Source: Pseudonocardia sp. EC080619-01 (GTDB taxonomy: Bacteria > Actinomycetota > Actinomycetes > Mycobacteriales > Pseudonocardiaceae). Taken from it: DNA of 64,000 bases. Where the stretch lies: contig NZ_CP012184.1 of the NCBI RefSeq assembly GCF_001420995.1, positions 4,200,501 to 4,264,500 on the forward strand, given 5' to 3'. Position 1 is the first letter of the stretch, and the number at the start of each line of letters is the position of its first letter. The translations under genes and the position numbers were made by a program. A model generated the notes under the pieces. The model did no database searches, was not told the origin of the DNA, and saw only the letters and a list, made by a program, of their open reading frames with translations. Below are positions 16,844 to 25,250 of this stretch, one piece after another.

Positions 16844-18133
16844 GTGGACCTCGTGGACGACGCCTGGACGCACACCGACGAGGAGCTGCTGCTCACCGTC
16901 GGCTCGCTCCAGCGCGCGATCGACGAGGCGTCCGCGGCGCTGGTCCCGCTCGTCGCGGAGGTCGCGTCGCGCGGCCTGGCCGAGGCCCAGGGGTACCGCG
17001 ACGTCGCGCACCTCCTGCGGTCGGTGCAGAACGTGTCGCTGCGGACGGGGCGGGCGCGGGTCCGCGCCGCCGAGCAGCTCGCGCCGACCGTGCTGATCAC
17101 CGGGCAGCAGGTCGATCCGCGGCTGCCCGCGCTGGCGGCGGCCTTCGGGCGGGCGGAGGTGTCCGCCGAGCACGTGGACGTGATCCAGCGGGTGCTGGCG
17201 GCGCTGCCGCCGCACCTCGACGAGCACCGCGCGCCGCTCGAGGCCGATCTCGTCGAGCACGCGCGGGGACTGGACCCCGACGGCGTCGAGAAGCTCGGCA
17301 GGCGCGCACTCGCCCTGCTCGATCCCGACGGCCCCCGGCCGCGCGAGCCGCACCCGACCCGCAACCGGCTGACCCTCCGGCCGCAGGGGAGCGGGTTCGC
17401 GGCGCGTGGCTGGTTCGACACGGAGTCCGCGGCCGTGCTGCGGACCGCACTGTCACCGCTGAGCGCGCCGGTCCCGCCGGTCGAGGCCGGGTGCGACGAC
17501 GCGGGCGAGCCGATCGGGCGCGACGAGCGCTCGGCCGCCGAGCGCAACGGCGACGGCCTGGTCGAGCTCGCCCGGATGACGATCGCGACCGGCGCGCTCG
17601 GCTCGGAGCGCGGGCAGGAGGTGCGGGTGACCGTCACCGTGCCGCTGGAGGCGCTGACCACCGGCCGCGGGGCCGCGCAGCTCGGGTTCGGCGACGGGCT
17701 CCTCACCGGAGCGGTCGACGCGGGCGCCGCGCTGCGGCTCGCCTGCGACGCGGAGGTCGTCCCGGTCGTGCTCGGCACGCACGGGGAGCCGCTGTTCGTC
17801 GGGCGGGGGAACCGGCTCGCGAACCGGGGCCAGCGCCGGGCGCTCGCCCAGCGCGACGGGGGATGCGCCTTCCCCGGTTGCGACCGGCCGCCGCAGTGGT
17901 GCTCCGCGCACCACGTCGAGCACTGGGCCGACGGCGGTCCGACCGATCTGGACAATCTGGTGCTCTTGTGCGGGCACCACCACTCGATGATCCACAAGGG
18001 CGACTGGACGGTCACGATGGACGGTGGGTTCCCGCTGTTCCATCCGCCGCCGTGGGTGGCGGGTGGATCGCGACGGAACCCGGTGCACCGGGCGGAGCTG
18101 GTCGGGAGGGTGGCGGAGCTGTGTCCTCAGTAG
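16844..18133 (+). CDS. DUF222/HNH endonuclease family protein (13E12-like)
   Basis: This 429-residue protein has an N-terminal DUF222 domain (residues about 10-250) and a C-terminal HNH nuclease domain. The HNH part shows CAFPGCDRPPQWCSAHHVEH followed by WADGGPTDLDNLVLLCGHHH, with two CxxC-like metal sites and the catalytic His pair. The family is abundant in actinobacteria, often in many dispersed copies, as with the mycobacterial 13E12 repeats. The GTG at 16844 starts it; a ttcgaatt motif lies 15 bases upstream. Its 3' end overlaps the convergent sugar transferase by 7 bases. Function in the cell is unknown. Confidence 0.88.
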   Translation: MDLVDDAWTHTDEELLLTVGSLQRAIDEASAALVPLVAEVASRGLAEAQGYRDVAHLLRSVQNVSLRTGRARVRAAEQLAPTVLITGQQVDPRLPALAAAFGRAEVSAEHVDVIQRVLAALPPHLDEHRAPLEADLVEHARGLDPDGVEKLGRRALALLDPDGPRPREPHPTRNRLTLRPQGSGFAARGWFDTESAAVLRTALSPLSAPVPPVEAGCDDAGEPIGRDERSAAERNGDGLVELARMTIATGALGSERGQEVRVTVTVPLEALTTGRGAAQLGFGDGLLTGAVDAGAALRLACDAEVVPVVLGTHGEPLFVGRGNRLANRGQRRALAQRDGGCAFPGCDRPPQWCSAHHVEHWADGGPTDLDNLVLLCGHHHSMIHKGDWTVTMDGGFPLFHPPPWVAGGSRRNPVHRAELVGRVAELCPQ

Positions 18134-19620
18134 GCGCCGCGGCCGCGCAGCACCGCGCCGAACGTCTTCCAGACGATCAGCAGGTCCAGCGCCACCGACC
18201 AGTTCTCCACGTAGCGCAGGTCGAGCCGGACCGACTCCTCCCAGGTGAGCGAGCTGCGGCCGCTGACCTGCCACAGACCCGTCATGCCGGGACGGACCAG
18301 CAGGCGGCGGCGGGCGTCGTCGGCGTAGGCGGCGACCTCGCGCGGCAGCGGCGGGCGCGGGCCGACCAGGCTCATCGAGCCGTTCAGCACGTTCAGCAGC
18401 TGCGGCAGCTCGTCGAGCGAGTACTTCCGCAGGAGGGCGCCCACGGGTGTGACGCGCGGGTCGCGGCGCATCTTGAACAGCGGGCCGGCGCCGTCGTTCT
18501 GCCGGGCCAGGTCGGTCAGCCGGGCCTCGGCGTCGGTGACCATGGAGCGGAACTTGACCATCCGGAAGGTCCGGCCGTGGGTGCCCACCCGTTCCTGCGT
18601 GAAGAACACCGGACCGCGGTCGTGCAGCTTCACCAGCAGCGCGACCGTGAGGAACACCGGGGCGACGAGCAGCAGGATCAGCCCGGCCGCGACCTTGTCC
18701 GTCGTGTGCTTGACCGCCTTCGCGATCCCGGAGAACCGCGGCTCGGACAGCCGCAGCAGAGGCAGCCCGTCGACCGGGCTGATGTGCATCCGCGGGCCGG
18801 CGATCTCCATCAGGCCCGGGTCGACGGCCAGCTCCGTCCGGCTGCCCTCCAGGTCCCAGGCGAGCCGGTGCAGCCGGGCCGGGCCCCAGCCGGGCGCCCG
18901 GCAGACGGCGACGACGCCGTGCTCCCCGGTCGTGGCCAGCGCGGGCACCGAGTCCAGGTCGCCCACCACCGGGGCGCCCTCGACGTCGTGACCGCCGCCG
19001 GTCCCGGTACCGGTCGGCGTGCAGACGCCGGTGACGCGCCAGCCGAAGTACGGGTCCCGCCGGGTGCGGCGGATCAGGTCGGAGACGGCGTCGTCCGAGC
19101 CGACGGCGAGCACCGGCAGCAGTCCGCGGCCGCGTCCGCGCTGGTGGTGCAGGCACTTGCGCAGCACGAACCGGGACGCGAGCAGCGCCACCCCGGTGAG
19201 GGGGACGAGCAGGAAGACCCACTCCCGCGACGACTGCACCATCATCGACAGCCCGCCGAGGGCGAGGACCACGTCGGCCAGGACCACCGCGCGTCCCAGC
19301 CGGACGAACTCGGCCGAGCCCTGGCCGAGCACCCGGCCGTCCCACGCGCGGCAGACCGGCAGGGCCACCGCGAGCAGGCCCGCGGCGATCACCCCGCTCC
19401 ACAGCCGGGCGCGGTCGGCCGCGTCGAGGCCGGTGAGCCCGGCGAGCACGCTGAGTGTGACCGTCAGGGCGATCACCGCCAGGTCGCCGGACGCGACGGC
19501 GAGCGAGAACCGGCGCTGCCACCGCGGGGCGCCCGGCAGCACGGACGGGCGGCGCCGCTGCTGCGGCACCGTGATCCGGGTGACCCCGGGCCCGTGGGAG
19601 ACGTCCGGAATCGCGCTCAC
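18127..19620 (-). CDS. Polyprenyl-phosphate glycosyl-1-phosphate transferase (full length)
   Basis: This 497-residue WbaP/CpsE-type priming enzyme has four N-terminal membrane segments (residues about 38-165), a nucleotide-binding-like middle domain and a C-terminal catalytic sugar transferase domain after a fifth hydrophobic helix. Core motifs are FRMVKFRSM, DPRVTPVGALLRKYSLDELPQL, LVGPRPPLPREV, MTGLWQVSGRSSLTWEE and the end FGAVLRGRGAY. It begins synthesis of a lipid-linked repeat unit. Its core is very close to the short enzyme at 9285-10052. The ATG at 19620 is the only good start. No dedicated operon partner lies next to it. Confidence 0.92.
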   Translation of the reverse strand: MSAIPDVSHGPGVTRITVPQQRRRPSVLPGAPRWQRRFSLAVASGDLAVIALTVTLSVLAGLTGLDAADRARLWSGVIAAGLLAVALPVCRAWDGRVLGQGSAEFVRLGRAVVLADVVLALGGLSMMVQSSREWVFLLVPLTGVALLASRFVLRKCLHHQRGRGRGLLPVLAVGSDDAVSDLIRRTRRDPYFGWRVTGVCTPTGTGTGGGHDVEGAPVVGDLDSVPALATTGEHGVVAVCRAPGWGPARLHRLAWDLEGSRTELAVDPGLMEIAGPRMHISPVDGLPLLRLSEPRFSGIAKAVKHTTDKVAAGLILLLVAPVFLTVALLVKLHDRGPVFFTQERVGTHGRTFRMVKFRSMVTDAEARLTDLARQNDGAGPLFKMRRDPRVTPVGALLRKYSLDELPQLLNVLNGSMSLVGPRPPLPREVAAYADDARRRLLVRPGMTGLWQVSGRSSLTWEESVRLDLRYVENWSVALDLLIVWKTFGAVLRGRGAY

Positions 19621-19824
19621 GAGAGTCGGCTCCTCAGGGGCAGGGCCGGCGGCGCCGCTGGGGTCGGGCCGTCCGGCGGGCGCCCGTCCGCGGGCACCGT
19701 GACAGCCGGTCCATCGGCGTCCGGGATCTTCGCGTTACCCGGTCGGGTGATGACCGCGCGTTGCGCTCGTCACGATGCGGAGGGCGGATGCAACGGGTGG
19801 GTCCGGATGGGCGACGCTGAGGGT

Positions 19825-20391
19825 ATGGACATCCACCCGACCCCGCTCCCCGGATCGGCGTTGATCGACCTCAAGCGCCTCGAGGACGACCGCGGGTTCT
19901 TCGCTCGCGCGTTCTGCGAGCAGGAGTTCCTCGACGCCGGGCTGGACCCGACGATCACCCAGTGCAACCTCTCGTACAACCACGAGGCGGGCACCCTGCG
20001 CGGCTTCCACTACCAGCTGGAGCCCAACGCCGAGGTCAAGGTCATCCGCTGCGTCCGCGGCGCGATCTTCGACGTGATCGTCGACCTGCGCCCGGACTCC
20101 GACACCTACCTGCAGTGGTTCGGGGCGGAGCTGTCCCAGGACAACTACAAGGCCATGTACGTGCCGCGGAACTTCGCGCACGCCTACCTGACCCTCACCC
20201 CGGACGCGACGACGATCTACCAGGTCTCGACGCCCTACACCCCGGGCGCCGAGCGGGGCCTGCGCTGGAGAGACCCGACGATCGGCGTCGAGTGGCCCGT
20301 CGAGGTCGCGCACATCTCCGACAAGGACGCCGCCTGGCCGCTCGTGTCCGAGAACCCGGACTTCGCCGGCACCCTGGCGGAGGCCCGCTGA
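19825..20391 (+). CDS. RmlC-like sugar 3,5-epimerase family protein
   Basis: This 188-residue cupin has the features of dTDP-4-dehydrorhamnose 3,5-epimerases: LEDDRGFFARAFCEQEF, the catalytic LRGFHYQ, the FDVIVDLRPDS strand and the NFAHAYLTL segment. It is only distantly related to the two RmlC copies in this window and is closer to the epimerases found in CDP- or other NDP-sugar clusters. The ATG at 19825 is chosen by homology; the frame is open for a long way upstream but antisense to the sugar transferase. Its stop overlaps the next oxidoreductase (ATGA). Together they probably act on one sugar nucleotide. Confidence 0.87.
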   Translation: MDIHPTPLPGSALIDLKRLEDDRGFFARAFCEQEFLDAGLDPTITQCNLSYNHEAGTLRGFHYQLEPNAEVKVIRCVRGAIFDVIVDLRPDSDTYLQWFGAELSQDNYKAMYVPRNFAHAYLTLTPDATTIYQVSTPYTPGAERGLRWRDPTIGVEWPVEVAHISDKDAAWPLVSENPDFAGTLAEAR

Positions 20392-21674
20392 TGCTGATCC
20401 TCGACACCGCGCTCGCCCGCCGTGCCGCCGAGAACCGGCCGATCCGGGTCGGGCTGGTCGGCGCCGGGTTCATGGGCCGTGGCCTGGTCAACCAGATCGT
20501 CAACTCGACGCCCGGGATGGACGTCGTCGCGATCGCCAACCGGACCGTGCCGACCGCCGTCCGCGCCTACACCGAGGCCGGGCTGGAGCCGGTGGAGGTC
20601 TCGACGACCGCGCAGGTCGAGGCCGCGGTCGCGGCCGGGACCCCGGCGGTGCTGGGCGACGCGTTCGCGCTGCTCGCCGCGGAGAACATCGACGTGCTCG
20701 TCGACGTCACCGGCGCGGTCGAGTTCGGCGCGCACGTCACCGTCGCCGCCATCGAGCGCGGACTCCCGGTCGTCACCATGAACGCGGAGCTCGACGGCAC
20801 CGTCGGGCCGCTCCTCGCGCACCGGGCGCGGGCCGCCGGCGTCGTCCTGACCGGGGCCGACGGCGACCAGCCGGGCGTCCAGGGGAACCTGCTGCGGTTC
20901 GTGAAGGGCATCGGCGTCACGCCGCTCGTCGCGGGCAACATCAAGGGCCTGCAGGACGAGTACCGCACCCCGACCACGCAGCAGGCGTTCGCCGAGAAGT
21001 GGGGCCAGGACCCCTACATGGTCACCAGCTTCGCCGACGGCACCAAGGTGTCGTTCGAGCAGGCGATCGTCGCGAACGCGCACGGCTTCACCGTCGGGCA
21101 GCGCGGGATGTACGGCCGCGACCACGCCGGCCACGTCGACGAGCTGACGCAGGTCTACGACGTCGACGAGCTGCGCGAGCTGGGTGGCGTCGTCGACTAC
21201 GTGGTCGGCGCCAAGCCGGGCCCGGGCATCTACGTCCTCGGCACGCACGACGACCCGAAGCAGCGGCACTACCTGAACCTGTACAAGCTGGGCGAGGGCC
21301 CGCTGTACAGCTTCTACACGCCCTACCACCTGTGCCACTTCGAGGTCCCGAACACGATCGTGCGGGCGGTGGACTTCGCGGACGCCGCGCTGGCACCGAC
21401 CGGTGGGCAGCGGGTCGACGTCGTCGCCACCGCCAAGCAGGACCTGAAGGCCGGGCACACCGTCGACGGGCTGGGTGGCTACGACACCTACGGCGTCGCG
21501 GAGTCCTCGCCGGTGACGCGGTCGGAGCGGCTGCTGCCGATGGGCGTCGCCGAGGGGTGCGTGCTCACCCGGGACGTCGCAAAGGACGCGGTGCTCACCT
21601 ACGACGACGTGACGCTGCCGCCGGGGCGGTTGATCGACTCGTTGCGGGAGGAGCAGGAGAAGCTCTTCTCCTGA
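20391..21674 (+). CDS. NAD(P)-dependent oxidoreductase with SAF domain (DRL-like family)
   Basis: This 427-residue protein has an N-terminal Rossmann domain (VGLVGAGFMGRGLVNQI), a middle catalytic domain and a C-terminal SAF domain (MGVAEGCVLTRDVAKDAV). The architecture is that of homoserine-dehydrogenase-like proteins related to DRL, the DXR-like reductoisomerase described from Brucella; members are also often labelled FlgA-like because of SAF. Whether this one is a DXR substitute or a sugar enzyme cannot be told, but its coupling to an RmlC-like epimerase favours a sugar-nucleotide or branched-sugar step. Its 3' end overlaps a convergent gene by 80 bases. Confidence 0.8.
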   Translation: MLILDTALARRAAENRPIRVGLVGAGFMGRGLVNQIVNSTPGMDVVAIANRTVPTAVRAYTEAGLEPVEVSTTAQVEAAVAAGTPAVLGDAFALLAAENIDVLVDVTGAVEFGAHVTVAAIERGLPVVTMNAELDGTVGPLLAHRARAAGVVLTGADGDQPGVQGNLLRFVKGIGVTPLVAGNIKGLQDEYRTPTTQQAFAEKWGQDPYMVTSFADGTKVSFEQAIVANAHGFTVGQRGMYGRDHAGHVDELTQVYDVDELRELGGVVDYVVGAKPGPGIYVLGTHDDPKQRHYLNLYKLGEGPLYSFYTPYHLCHFEVPNTIVRAVDFADAALAPTGGQRVDVVATAKQDLKAGHTVDGLGGYDTYGVAESSPVTRSERLLPMGVAEGCVLTRDVAKDAVLTYDDVTLPPGRLIDSLREEQEKLFS

Positions 21675-23145
21675 GTGCACGGTCGGTGGGTCCCCGGCCC
21701 GGCGCCGGGGACCTGACCAGCCGTCCCAGGGTCCTGGCGATGATCGTCATGTCGCCGCGGACCGACCAGGAGCGGACGTAGCCGAGCTCGAGATCGAGCT
21801 TCGCCGGCAGCAGCTCGCCGAGGTAGTAGGCCTCGACGTCGTCCGGCCGGGCCCGTTCGATGAAGACCTGTTCGTCGCCGAAGTCGAGGTAGGCGACACT
21901 CGTCATGCCGGGGCGCACGGACCAGACGGCTCGTTGCCGCTCGGTGTAGGACCGCGCGTACCGCGGATCCTCCGGGCGCGGCCCGACGATGCTCATGTCG
22001 CCGCGCAGCACGTTGAGGACCTGCGGGAGCTCGTTGAGCTTCGTCGAGCGCAGGACGCGCCCGACCGGCGTGATCCGGGGGTCGCCCTCCCTCGTCACCC
22101 GTGGCCCCGAGTCGCCCGGCCGCATCGTGGCGAACTTGAACATGGTGAACCGGCGTCCGTGCAGCCCGACCCGTTGCGCACGGTAGAACACCTCGCTCCC
22201 GCTGACCGTCAGGACCACGGCGACCGTCAGCAGGACCGGCAGGACGAGTGGCAGCGCGACCACACAGAGCAGGACGTCCAGTGCGCGTTTGGCCGCTGCC
22301 CTGCACCGGTGGCGGAGCCCGGGGCCGCGGTGCCCCGGGACGTCGTGCGACCGGTCGGGCAGGTCGGCCGGGGCGAGCGAACGGACCAGCTCGGCGAGTG
22401 GCGGGACGACGAGGACGGACAGGCCTGCCGCGTCGGCGTCCGCGGAGACGGCCTGCACCGCGGTGTCGTCGGAGGTGGCCACGACCAGGAGATCGGCGCC
22501 GTAGCGCTCGGCCAGTGCCGTGGCGCCCTCACCCGAGCGAGCGGTGCCGAGGCCGGCGATCCGACGCCGCGTCCCGTCCCCACCGAGCGTGGCGACGGGG
22601 AGGATTCCCCAGCTCGAGTCGCGCAGCATCGACCGCACGAGGTAGTCGGCGTCGTCCCCGGATCCCACCACCACGGCTCGGCGCGTCCGGCGCGGATCGG
22701 TGGGATCGGGACGGTCGATCCGCGCGTGCAGCGCCGCCCTCGCCCCCACGAGTAGCAACGCCGCGATCGGGATCGCGATCAACGGTGTCGAGCGTGGCAC
22801 GGGGGGTGGGTCCTGCAGCACCGTCAGGGCGAACACCACGAGACCGACCGCGAACACCGAGAGGATCAGCCTGCCGCCGTCGCCGGCGGCGGCGCGCCCG
22901 GCCGTGTACGACCTGCGGCAGACACCGACCAGCACCTGCACGCCGGCGGCCACCACCGACATCCACAGCAGACCCGAGAGGTCGATCTCCGCCAGCGCCA
23001 GCTCGTAGCGGAGGAGCACCGCGACCACGAGCGCCGCGCACCACCCGATCACGTCCGTGGCGACCGCCACCCCGACGTAGGCACGATCACCGGCGACGCC
23101 CCGGCGGGCGGGCGCGAGCGGTCCGATCAGGAGCTCGTTCGACAT
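21595..23145 (-). CDS. Polyprenyl-phosphate glycosyl-1-phosphate transferase (third copy)
   Basis: This 516-residue priming transferase has N-terminal membrane helices (residues about 22-135), a CoA-binding-like middle domain (VVVGSGDDADYLVRSML) and a C-terminal sugar transferase core. The core differs clearly from the other two: FTMFKFATMRPGD, DPRITPVGRVLRSTKLNELPQVL, DMSIVGPRPEDPRY and VRPGMTSVAYLDFGDEQVF, which may reflect another sugar. The last 30 or so residues are low-complexity (Ala/Pro/Arg/Ser) and are encoded antisense to the end of the DRL-like gene. The ATG at 23145 faces an A/T-rich divergent region before the nucleotidyltransferase trio. Confidence 0.9.
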   Translation of the reverse strand: MSNELLIGPLAPARRGVAGDRAYVGVAVATDVIGWCAALVVAVLLRYELALAEIDLSGLLWMSVVAAGVQVLVGVCRRSYTAGRAAAGDGGRLILSVFAVGLVVFALTVLQDPPPVPRSTPLIAIPIAALLLVGARAALHARIDRPDPTDPRRTRRAVVVGSGDDADYLVRSMLRDSSWGILPVATLGGDGTRRRIAGLGTARSGEGATALAERYGADLLVVATSDDTAVQAVSADADAAGLSVLVVPPLAELVRSLAPADLPDRSHDVPGHRGPGLRHRCRAAAKRALDVLLCVVALPLVLPVLLTVAVVLTVSGSEVFYRAQRVGLHGRRFTMFKFATMRPGDSGPRVTREGDPRITPVGRVLRSTKLNELPQVLNVLRGDMSIVGPRPEDPRYARSYTERQRAVWSVRPGMTSVAYLDFGDEQVFIERARPDDVEAYYLGELLPAKLDLELGYVRSWSVRGDMTIIARTLGRLVRSPAPGRGPTDRALRRRASPAPPATSRSTAPAAASRRRR

Positions 23146-23340
23146 GACACCTCACGTACGGGCGTGCGATCTGCGTGACGGGAGGCGACTCGCTTCCCAC
23201 GCATTCGTGTTACACAGTGGCCGGATCTGGATCGAAAAACCTCTCTCCCATGTCGACGAAAAGTAGTTGATCGACACTCGTAACACCTGCCGGTCGACTT
23301 TCGAGTGCCCCGTCGTCCGAGGATCCCCAGGGGAGGAAAG
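23146..23340. promoter_or_regulatory. Divergent A/T-rich control region of the second polysaccharide locus
   Basis: This 195-base region separates the third priming transferase from the nucleotidyltransferase operon and is much less GC-rich than its surroundings. It holds inverted repeats GTGTTAC (23207-23213)/GTAACAC (23280-23286) and TGTCGA (23251-23256)/TCGACA (23271-23276). These are candidate operator half-sites for divergent promoters. A clear -10/-35 pair was not assigned. A ggggaggaaag ribosome site ends it. Confidence 0.4.
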
Positions 23341-24051
23341 ATGTCGAATCTCAGCGCCGTGATCCAGGCCGGTGGCCGCGGCACTCGTCTCGCTCCGTAT
23401 TCGACCGTTCTGCCCAAGGCATTGATGCCGGTGGGGGACGGTTGTGTCATCGACAATCTGCTCGCGCAGTTCGCGGCTGCCGGGGTGAAGAGGGTGTCGA
23501 TCACCGTCAGCGCCTTCGGGCCGCTGATCCGCAGCTACTGCGGCGACGGTGAGCGGTGGGGGCTGGACATCGAGTACATCTCCGAGGACGAGCCACTCGG
23601 GACCATCGGCCCGCTCAACGCATTGCGCCACACGGTCCAGGACCCCTTCTTCGTCACGAACTCGGACGTCTTCACCGACGTGGACCTCGATTCCGTGCTC
23701 ACCGAGCACCAGAAGCAGGAATCCCCACTCACCGTGGTCGTGACGCGGCAGAGTGTGAACATCGCCTACGGGGTTCTCGAACACCGCGGCGGACTGGTCA
23801 CCGACTTCCGGGAGAAGCCGACCGAGCAGTTCTCCGTCAGTACCGGCATCTACCTGATGGAGCCCTCCATCTTCGACTTCATCCCGGAGAGCGGACCGTT
23901 CGGCTTCGACGAGCTGATGCGGACCATGCTGACCATGGACATGCCGGTGCACGTCTACGAGCACTCCGGCTCGTGGATCGACATCGGACGGGTCGAGGAC
24001 CTGCGCCGGGCGCAGGAGCACGCCGAGCTGATGATGCGGGCGCCCGCGTGA
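23341..24051 (+). CDS. Nucleotidyltransferase (NDP-sugar pyrophosphorylase family)
   Basis: This 236-residue protein has the NTP_transferase signature AVIQAGGRGTRLAPYSTVLPKA, the VTNSDVFTDVDLD metal site and DFREKPTEQFSVSTGIY. It forms a nucleotide sugar from a sugar-1-phosphate. It is short and lacks the left-handed helix domain of GlmU- or GDP-mannose-type enzymes. Base preference is not clear. It heads a three-gene operon with a DegT aminotransferase and an SDR enzyme, each overlapping by 4 bases, so the product is probably an amino- or deoxy-sugar nucleotide for the adjacent Wzx/Wzy operon. A strong ggggaggaaag site precedes the ATG. Confidence 0.88.
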   Translation: MSNLSAVIQAGGRGTRLAPYSTVLPKALMPVGDGCVIDNLLAQFAAAGVKRVSITVSAFGPLIRSYCGDGERWGLDIEYISEDEPLGTIGPLNALRHTVQDPFFVTNSDVFTDVDLDSVLTEHQKQESPLTVVVTRQSVNIAYGVLEHRGGLVTDFREKPTEQFSVSTGIYLMEPSIFDFIPESGPFGFDELMRTMLTMDMPVHVYEHSGSWIDIGRVEDLRRAQEHAELMMRAPA

Positions 24052-25250
24052 CGTCCGTCGCCGACCTCCCGATGATCGAGCTCGGAGCACCGGTCCTGGG
24101 GGACGCCGAGAAGCAGGCGCTGCACGAGGTGATCGACGACGGCTGGCTCACGATGGGCGGCCGGGTCCGCAGGTTCGAGCAGGCGTTCGCCGAGATGCAC
24201 GGCACGGACGACGCGATCGCCGTCCACTCCGCGACGTCGGCACTGCAGCTGGCACTGGCCGCGGTCGGCGTCGGCCCGGGGGACGAGGTGCTCCTCCCGT
24301 CGCTGACCTTCGTGGCGACGGCGAGCGTGGTGCTGCACGCCGGCGCGACGCCGGTCTTCGTCGACATCGACTCGCCGGAGCGGCCGCACCTGTCGATCGA
24401 GGACGCGCGGCGGCGGATGACGGCCCGCACCCGGGCCGTGATCGTCATGCCGTACGGCGGGTACGCGGTCGACGCCCCGGTGTGGCGCCGGTTCGCGGAC
24501 GAGCACGGGGTGGCACTGGTCGAGGACGCGGCGCACGCGGCGGGTCTTCCCGGCCACGTCGCCCGCGTCGCCGACGCCTCGGCGTTCAGCTTCTTCTCGA
24601 ACAAGAACATGACGACCGCCGAGGGTGGGATGCTCGTCGTCGCCGACCCCGACGCACGGGAGCACGTGCGCCTGCTGCGCGCCCACGCGATGACGGCGAG
24701 CACCCTGGACCGGGACAAGGGTCATCGGACCGGCTACGACGTCGTCGACTGCGGTCACAACTTCCGGATGGACGAGCTGCGTGCTGCCCTGGGGCTCGTA
24801 CAGCTCCCGCGGCTCCTCGGGTGGAACGCCACCCGGCGGGAGCTGACCGGGCGGTACCGCTCCGTCCTGGCCGAGGTCCTCCCGCAGTGCCGGGTCCCGT
24901 TCGAGCCGGACCATCCGACCGCCGCGCACCTGCTGCCGGTGCTGCTGCCACCTGGCACCGACCGGGCCGAGGTGGCCGCGGCGATGCGGGTGGCCCGGGT
25001 GCAGACCAGTGCGCACTACCCGCCCGTGCACCGGTTCTCGTACTACCGCGACCGCTACGGGGACGTGGTGCTGCCGAAGACCGAGGAGTTCCACGACCGG
25101 GAGCTGACGCTCCCGCTCCACCCGCGACTCACCCCGGGCGACGTCGAACGGGTCGTGGCGGCCCTCGCCGGGGCGCTCGACCCGGCGGAAACACCCGAGA
25201 CACCCGGGACACCCGACCTGATCGGCACGACAGAGAGGAAGGCCGGATGA
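24048..25250 (+). CDS. DegT/DnrJ/EryC1/StrS-family aminotransferase
   Basis: This 400-residue PLP enzyme transfers an amino group to a keto-sugar nucleotide. It has the substrate-binding ATSALQLALAAVGVGPGDEV, the PLP Asp region ALVEDAAHAAG and the PLP lysine in SFFSNKNMTTAEGG. The lysine means it is a true aminotransferase and not a ColD/RfbH-type dehydratase, in which the lysine is replaced by His. The late region QTSAHYPPVHRFSYY is typical. The GTG at 24048 overlaps the upstream stop (GTGA). The C-terminus ends in a Pro/Thr-rich tail. Confidence 0.92.
   Translation: MTSVADLPMIELGAPVLGDAEKQALHEVIDDGWLTMGGRVRRFEQAFAEMHGTDDAIAVHSATSALQLALAAVGVGPGDEVLLPSLTFVATASVVLHAGATPVFVDIDSPERPHLSIEDARRRMTARTRAVIVMPYGGYAVDAPVWRRFADEHGVALVEDAAHAAGLPGHVARVADASAFSFFSNKNMTTAEGGMLVVADPDAREHVRLLRAHAMTASTLDRDKGHRTGYDVVDCGHNFRMDELRAALGLVQLPRLLGWNATRRELTGRYRSVLAEVLPQCRVPFEPDHPTAAHLLPVLLPPGTDRAEVAAAMRVARVQTSAHYPPVHRFSYYRDRYGDVVLPKTEEFHDRELTLPLHPRLTPGDVERVVAALAGALDPAETPETPGTPDLIGTTERKAG

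Noticed and set aside
16828-20391. An open frame of 1,187 codons on the plus strand.
   Set aside because: Most of it is a shadow of the DUF222-HNH gene and antisense to the sugar transferase; only the part from 19825, the RmlC-like protein, is supported.
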